Below are positions 61,480 to 64,000 of a stretch of 64,000 nucleotides of DNA, in pieces. How positions within the stretch are numbered: the stretch's first letter is position 1; each line of letters starts with the position of its first letter. Source of the stretch: Leminorella richardii. Lineage in GTDB: Bacteria > Pseudomonadota > Gammaproteobacteria > Enterobacterales > Enterobacteriaceae. The stretch covers positions 3,247,001 to 3,311,000 of the forward strand of contig NZ_LS483470.1 in assembly GCF_900478135.1 (NCBI RefSeq). The letters run 5' to 3'. Position numbers and translations under genes: made by a program. The notes under the pieces are model-generated. The model saw nothing but the letters and a program-made list of their open reading frames with translations, had not been told where the DNA came from and did not search any database.

Positions 61480-62496
61480 TTAAGGCTTAACGTTCGCAGA
61501 CGGTGAGTTCATATAGCGGAAGAACTCGCTGTCCGGACGGATAACCATCACATCATTGCCGCTGTTGAAGCTGGCTTCATAGGCGCGCAGGCTACGCAGG
61601 AATGCGTAGAAGTCAGGGTTCTGACTAAATGAATCCGCAAACAGCTTGGCAGCCTGGGCATCACCTTCACCGCGAGAGATACGAGCCTGACGCTCGGCTT
61701 CTGCGATGATTTTAGTCACGCGGTAGTCAGCCAGAGCGCGGATCTTTTCAGCTTCTTCCTGACCCTGAGAGCGGTGGCGGTGAGCCACGGCCTCACGCTC
61801 GGCTCGCATACGCTTATAAATCGCGTCAGACACTTCCGCAGGCAGGTTGATTTGCTTAATCCGCACGTCAATAACTTCAATGCCTAGCTCAGCCATACTG
61901 TTGGCGTTCACCAGCGGCAGTTTGTTATCAGCCGGCAGCGTGTCTGTGCCAGCGGCAACAGGTGCGGCTTCAGCGGCAGGCGCAGCTTCGGCGGCGGGCG
62001 CTTCTGTTGGCTTGTCCTGATAGCCCTTGTTCAAGGCGTTCAGCACGTCCTGCATCAGCTGACCGCGGGAGTCCGTAACCAGATCCTTAATATCACGCTG
62101 ACCGATACCAGAACGCAGACGGTCATTCAGCTTGCTGCGCAGAATGCGCTCGGCGTTAGCTCGGTTACCGTCACCGGTTGCCAAATAGTAGCGGCTGAAG
62201 TCAGTAATGCGCCACTTGACGTAGGAGTCAACCATCACGTCTTTGGTTTCTTTGGTGACGAAACGATCGGCTTCGTTGTTCATCGTCTGCATGCGAGCAT
62301 CCAGCACTTTCACCGTATCAATCATCGGTACTTTAAAGTGCAGGCCCGGTTCGTAGACTCTAGGGTTGTCCTGCGCGTCGCGCAGCACTTTACCAAAGCG
62401 CAGTACGATGCCACGGTTACCTTCCTGTACGACAAACAGCGACGTAAATACACCGATGGCGACAATCACGAGTAAAGGAATAAATAGTTTACGCAT
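61480..62496 (-). CDS. hflC: FtsH protease regulator HflC
   Basis: HflC is a 338-residue SPFH-family inner-membrane protein (E. coli 334) that assembles with HflK into a cage around FtsH. One N-terminal span (LFIPLLVIVAIGVFTSLFVV, residues ~3-22) precedes the SPFH domain (GNRGIVLRFGKVLRDAQDNP) and a long helical region (REAVAHRHRSQGQEEAEKIR). A repetitive Ala/Glu/Pro insertion (~residues 166-196) sits where E. coli HflC also has a variable loop. It starts six bases after hflK. Confidence 0.96.
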   Translation of the reverse strand: MRKLFIPLLVIVAIGVFTSLFVVQEGNRGIVLRFGKVLRDAQDNPRVYEPGLHFKVPMIDTVKVLDARMQTMNNEADRFVTKETKDVMVDSYVKWRITDFSRYYLATGDGNRANAERILRSKLNDRLRSGIGQRDIKDLVTDSRGQLMQDVLNALNKGYQDKPTEAPAAEAAPAAEAAPVAAGTDTLPADNKLPLVNANSMAELGIEVIDVRIKQINLPAEVSDAIYKRMRAEREAVAHRHRSQGQEEAEKIRALADYRVTKIIAEAERQARISRGEGDAQAAKLFADSFSQNPDFYAFLRSLRAYEASFNSGNDVMVIRPDSEFFRYMNSPSANVKP

Positions 62497-62502
62497 CAGT
62501 GA

Positions 62503-63807
62503 TTAACCTCTCCCTAAGCCCATGGATTCAAGACGCTGCCTGTAGGCATCAGCGCGCTCTTGCGTGATTCTATTTTCAGAAGACGCGCTAGAGCTGCTTT
62601 GCGCTTCAGTTCTGGCATTAGATGACGACGTCGCTGATGGTGCAGAAGGCGTAGACGCACTGGCAGGTGCAGCTTCGGCCTGAGGCGCAGCGGCAGCCGG
62701 AGATGCACTGGCCTTACCGCGCATCAGCTGATCCAGCGGCAGCATCATCAGGTTGTTGATCTTATCGTCCACCAGCACTTTGTTGGCTTTACCCAACACT
62801 TTTTCCATGGTTTCAATATACAGACGCTCGCGGGTGATTTCCGGCGCGGCCTTGTACTCTGGCAGCAGCTTAGCGAAGCGAGCGATTTCACCCTCGGCTT
62901 CCAGCACAACTCGTGCCTGGTAGGCTTTCGCGTCTTCAATCATGCGCTGCGCTTTACCGTTGGCGATAGGCAGTGCACCGTTGGCGTAGGCGTCCGCTTC
63001 ACGGATGTAGCGCTGTTCGTCTTCGCGAGCGTTGATCACATCGTCAAACGCCGCTTTGACTTCTTCCGGCGGGCGGGCTGCCTGGAAGTTGACGTCCAGC
63101 ACCTTCAGACCCATATCGTAGATCTGGATGGTTTTCTCAAGTTCCTGCTTAGTATCGTCACGCACAATGGTACGGCCCTGAGTCAGGATGCGGTCCATGG
63201 TGTACTTGCCGATCACCGAACGCAGGGCGCTGTCGGTTGCCTGACTCAGACTGTTGTCGGCATCGGTCACGCGATACAGGAACTTGATGGGATCCGCCAC
63301 CTGATACTGTACGTTCATCTCTGCACGCACAACGTTTTCATCGGCGGTCAGCATGCTGCCAGCAGCCGACAGACCGCGCACCGCCTTGGTGTTCACCGGG
63401 CGAACCGCGTCAATAAAGGTTGGCTTCCAGTTCAGACCCGGCCCTACCATGGTCGGCTGTACTTGGCCAAATCGAGTGATAACGCCCAGTTCGCCTTCTT
63501 TAATGGTATAAAAACCGCTTGCCGCCCAGATGACAACCAGAACGCCAGCGATAATAGCGACAAGACGGCCTCCCATCGGAGAGGCGCTGAAACCGCCATT
63601 TCCACCGCCGCCGCCACTGCCGGCTTTACCCAGCAGGCTGCTTAATTTACTAAAAATATTATCGAGATTCAGCGACTGCTGACCACGACCTCGGTTTGGT
63701 CCACCGTTGTTACTTCCACCGTTGTTGTTTCCACCGGGGTTGCTGTTGTTGCCGCTTCCCCATGGATCGCGGTCCTGGCCATTATTACCGGGCTGATTCC
63801 ACGCCAT
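62503..63807 (-). CDS. hflK: FtsH protease regulator HflK
   Basis: The 434-residue partner of HflC has a Gly/Asn-rich cytoplasmic N-terminus (MAWNQPGNNGQDRDPWGSGN), one span (~81-98), an SPFH domain (EGELGVITRFGQVQPTMVGPG), and helical repeats with EVKAAFDDVINAREDEQRYI. A C-terminal Ala/Ser-rich tail with a terminal RLESMGLGRG completes it. It is longer than E. coli HflK (419) because the N- and C-terminal low-complexity tails are expanded. Confidence 0.96.
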   Translation of the reverse strand: MAWNQPGNNGQDRDPWGSGNNSNPGGNNNGGSNNGGPNRGRGQQSLNLDNIFSKLSSLLGKAGSGGGGGNGGFSASPMGGRLVAIIAGVLVVIWAASGFYTIKEGELGVITRFGQVQPTMVGPGLNWKPTFIDAVRPVNTKAVRGLSAAGSMLTADENVVRAEMNVQYQVADPIKFLYRVTDADNSLSQATDSALRSVIGKYTMDRILTQGRTIVRDDTKQELEKTIQIYDMGLKVLDVNFQAARPPEEVKAAFDDVINAREDEQRYIREADAYANGALPIANGKAQRMIEDAKAYQARVVLEAEGEIARFAKLLPEYKAAPEITRERLYIETMEKVLGKANKVLVDDKINNLMMLPLDQLMRGKASASPAAAAPQAEAAPASASTPSAPSATSSSNARTEAQSSSSASSENRITQERADAYRQRLESMGLGRG

Positions 63808-63862
63808 GTTTTAGCTCCACTCGTTTACCATTGCTCTATAGGGCACAATAGTTTTTACAGAT

Positions 63863-64000
63863 CTACCGGACAATAAACCCTTCCAGCGCCTGTTCTTGTT
63901 TACAGAGGCGACGCCAATCTGCGATCGGCATCCTAATGACTAAACCGATGCTCCCATCCTCTTCAATCCACTCCTTAAGAATGGCCTGAAGCTGATAAAA
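63863..64000 (-). CDS. hflX: GTPase HflX (3' end, cut by window edge)
   Basis: The last 45 codons are visible, reading leftward to the TAG at 63865-63863. The segment FYQLQAILKEWIEEDGSIGL, then MPIADWRRLCKQEQALEGFI, corresponds to the C-terminus of E. coli HflX, a ribosome-splitting GTPase encoded directly upstream of hflK. The gap to hflK is 55 bp. Confidence 0.9.
   Translation of the reverse strand, partial: FYQLQAILKEWIEEDGSIGLVIRMPIADWRRLCKQEQALEGFIVR

Overview
The window is chromosomal DNA from a gammaproteobacterium of the order Enterobacterales. The housekeeping proteins are near-identical in length and motif to those of Escherichia coli, and long stretches keep E. coli gene order: tamA-tamB-ytfP, msrA/ytfL/ytfK/cysQ, rpsF-priB-rpsR-rplI, purA-nsrR-rnr-rlmB and hflX-hflK-hflC. 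Other joins differ from E. coli: ispB/sfsB/mdh/argR sits next to mpl/fbp/ppa, and accessory genes interrupt conserved neighbours. A genus outside the E. coli/Salmonella group (for example Budviciaceae or a relative) fits, but that placement is only an inference. I see no rRNA, tRNA, CRISPR array or complete mobile element.

Layout. 0-5.2 kb: end of rpmA, rplU, ispB, two tandem Mu-type HTH proteins, the Ner-like regulator sfsB, mdh and argR. 5.3-14 kb: a periplasmic DUF4139 protein, mpl, fbp, a TauE/SafE permease, a 37-residue membrane peptide, ppa, a small unknown gene and an orphan two-domain fimbrial adhesin. 13.7-23.4 kb: ytfP, tamB, tamA, msrA, ytfL/paeA, ytfK and cysQ. 23.7-29.7 kb: a DcuC-family carrier paired with an AbgA-like amidohydrolase, fklB, an MFS exporter, ytfB and a DUF488 protein. 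29.8-34.3 kb: the rpsF-priB-rpsR-rplI operon, then an operon of a threonine-synthase-like PLP enzyme, a DUF2625 protein and a RidA-family protein, then a YbaK-type deacylase. 34.9-43.5 kb: a SadB-like inner-membrane lipoprotein with a 1668-residue trimeric autotransporter, a YheO-type regulator, an AEC transporter and a glutathione S-transferase. 43.5-48.7 kb: rlmB, rnr, nsrR and purA. 48.7-61.4 kb: a surface-structure island inserted between purA and hflC. 61.5-64 kb: hflC, hflK and the 3' end of hflX.

The most unusual region is the 48.7-61.4 kb island. It holds a chaperone-usher fimbrial set (major subunit, usher, chaperone). This is followed on the same strand by a stand-alone IS1 InsA-type zinc-ribbon protein, a classical autotransporter of about 1840 residues, and a two-domain fimbrial adhesin. 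The set begins behind about 900 bp of very A+T-rich DNA with helically phased A-tracts. The autotransporter appears to carry a one-base frameshift in its signal-peptide region, at an A5 tract. Adding a single A would join a well-initiated upstream ORF to the long ORF and build a normal signal peptide.

At least four surface-adhesion loci lie in 64 kb: an orphan adhesin, a SadBA-like trimeric autotransporter, the fimbria and the large autotransporter. The TamA/TamB outer-membrane assembly genes are also in the window.
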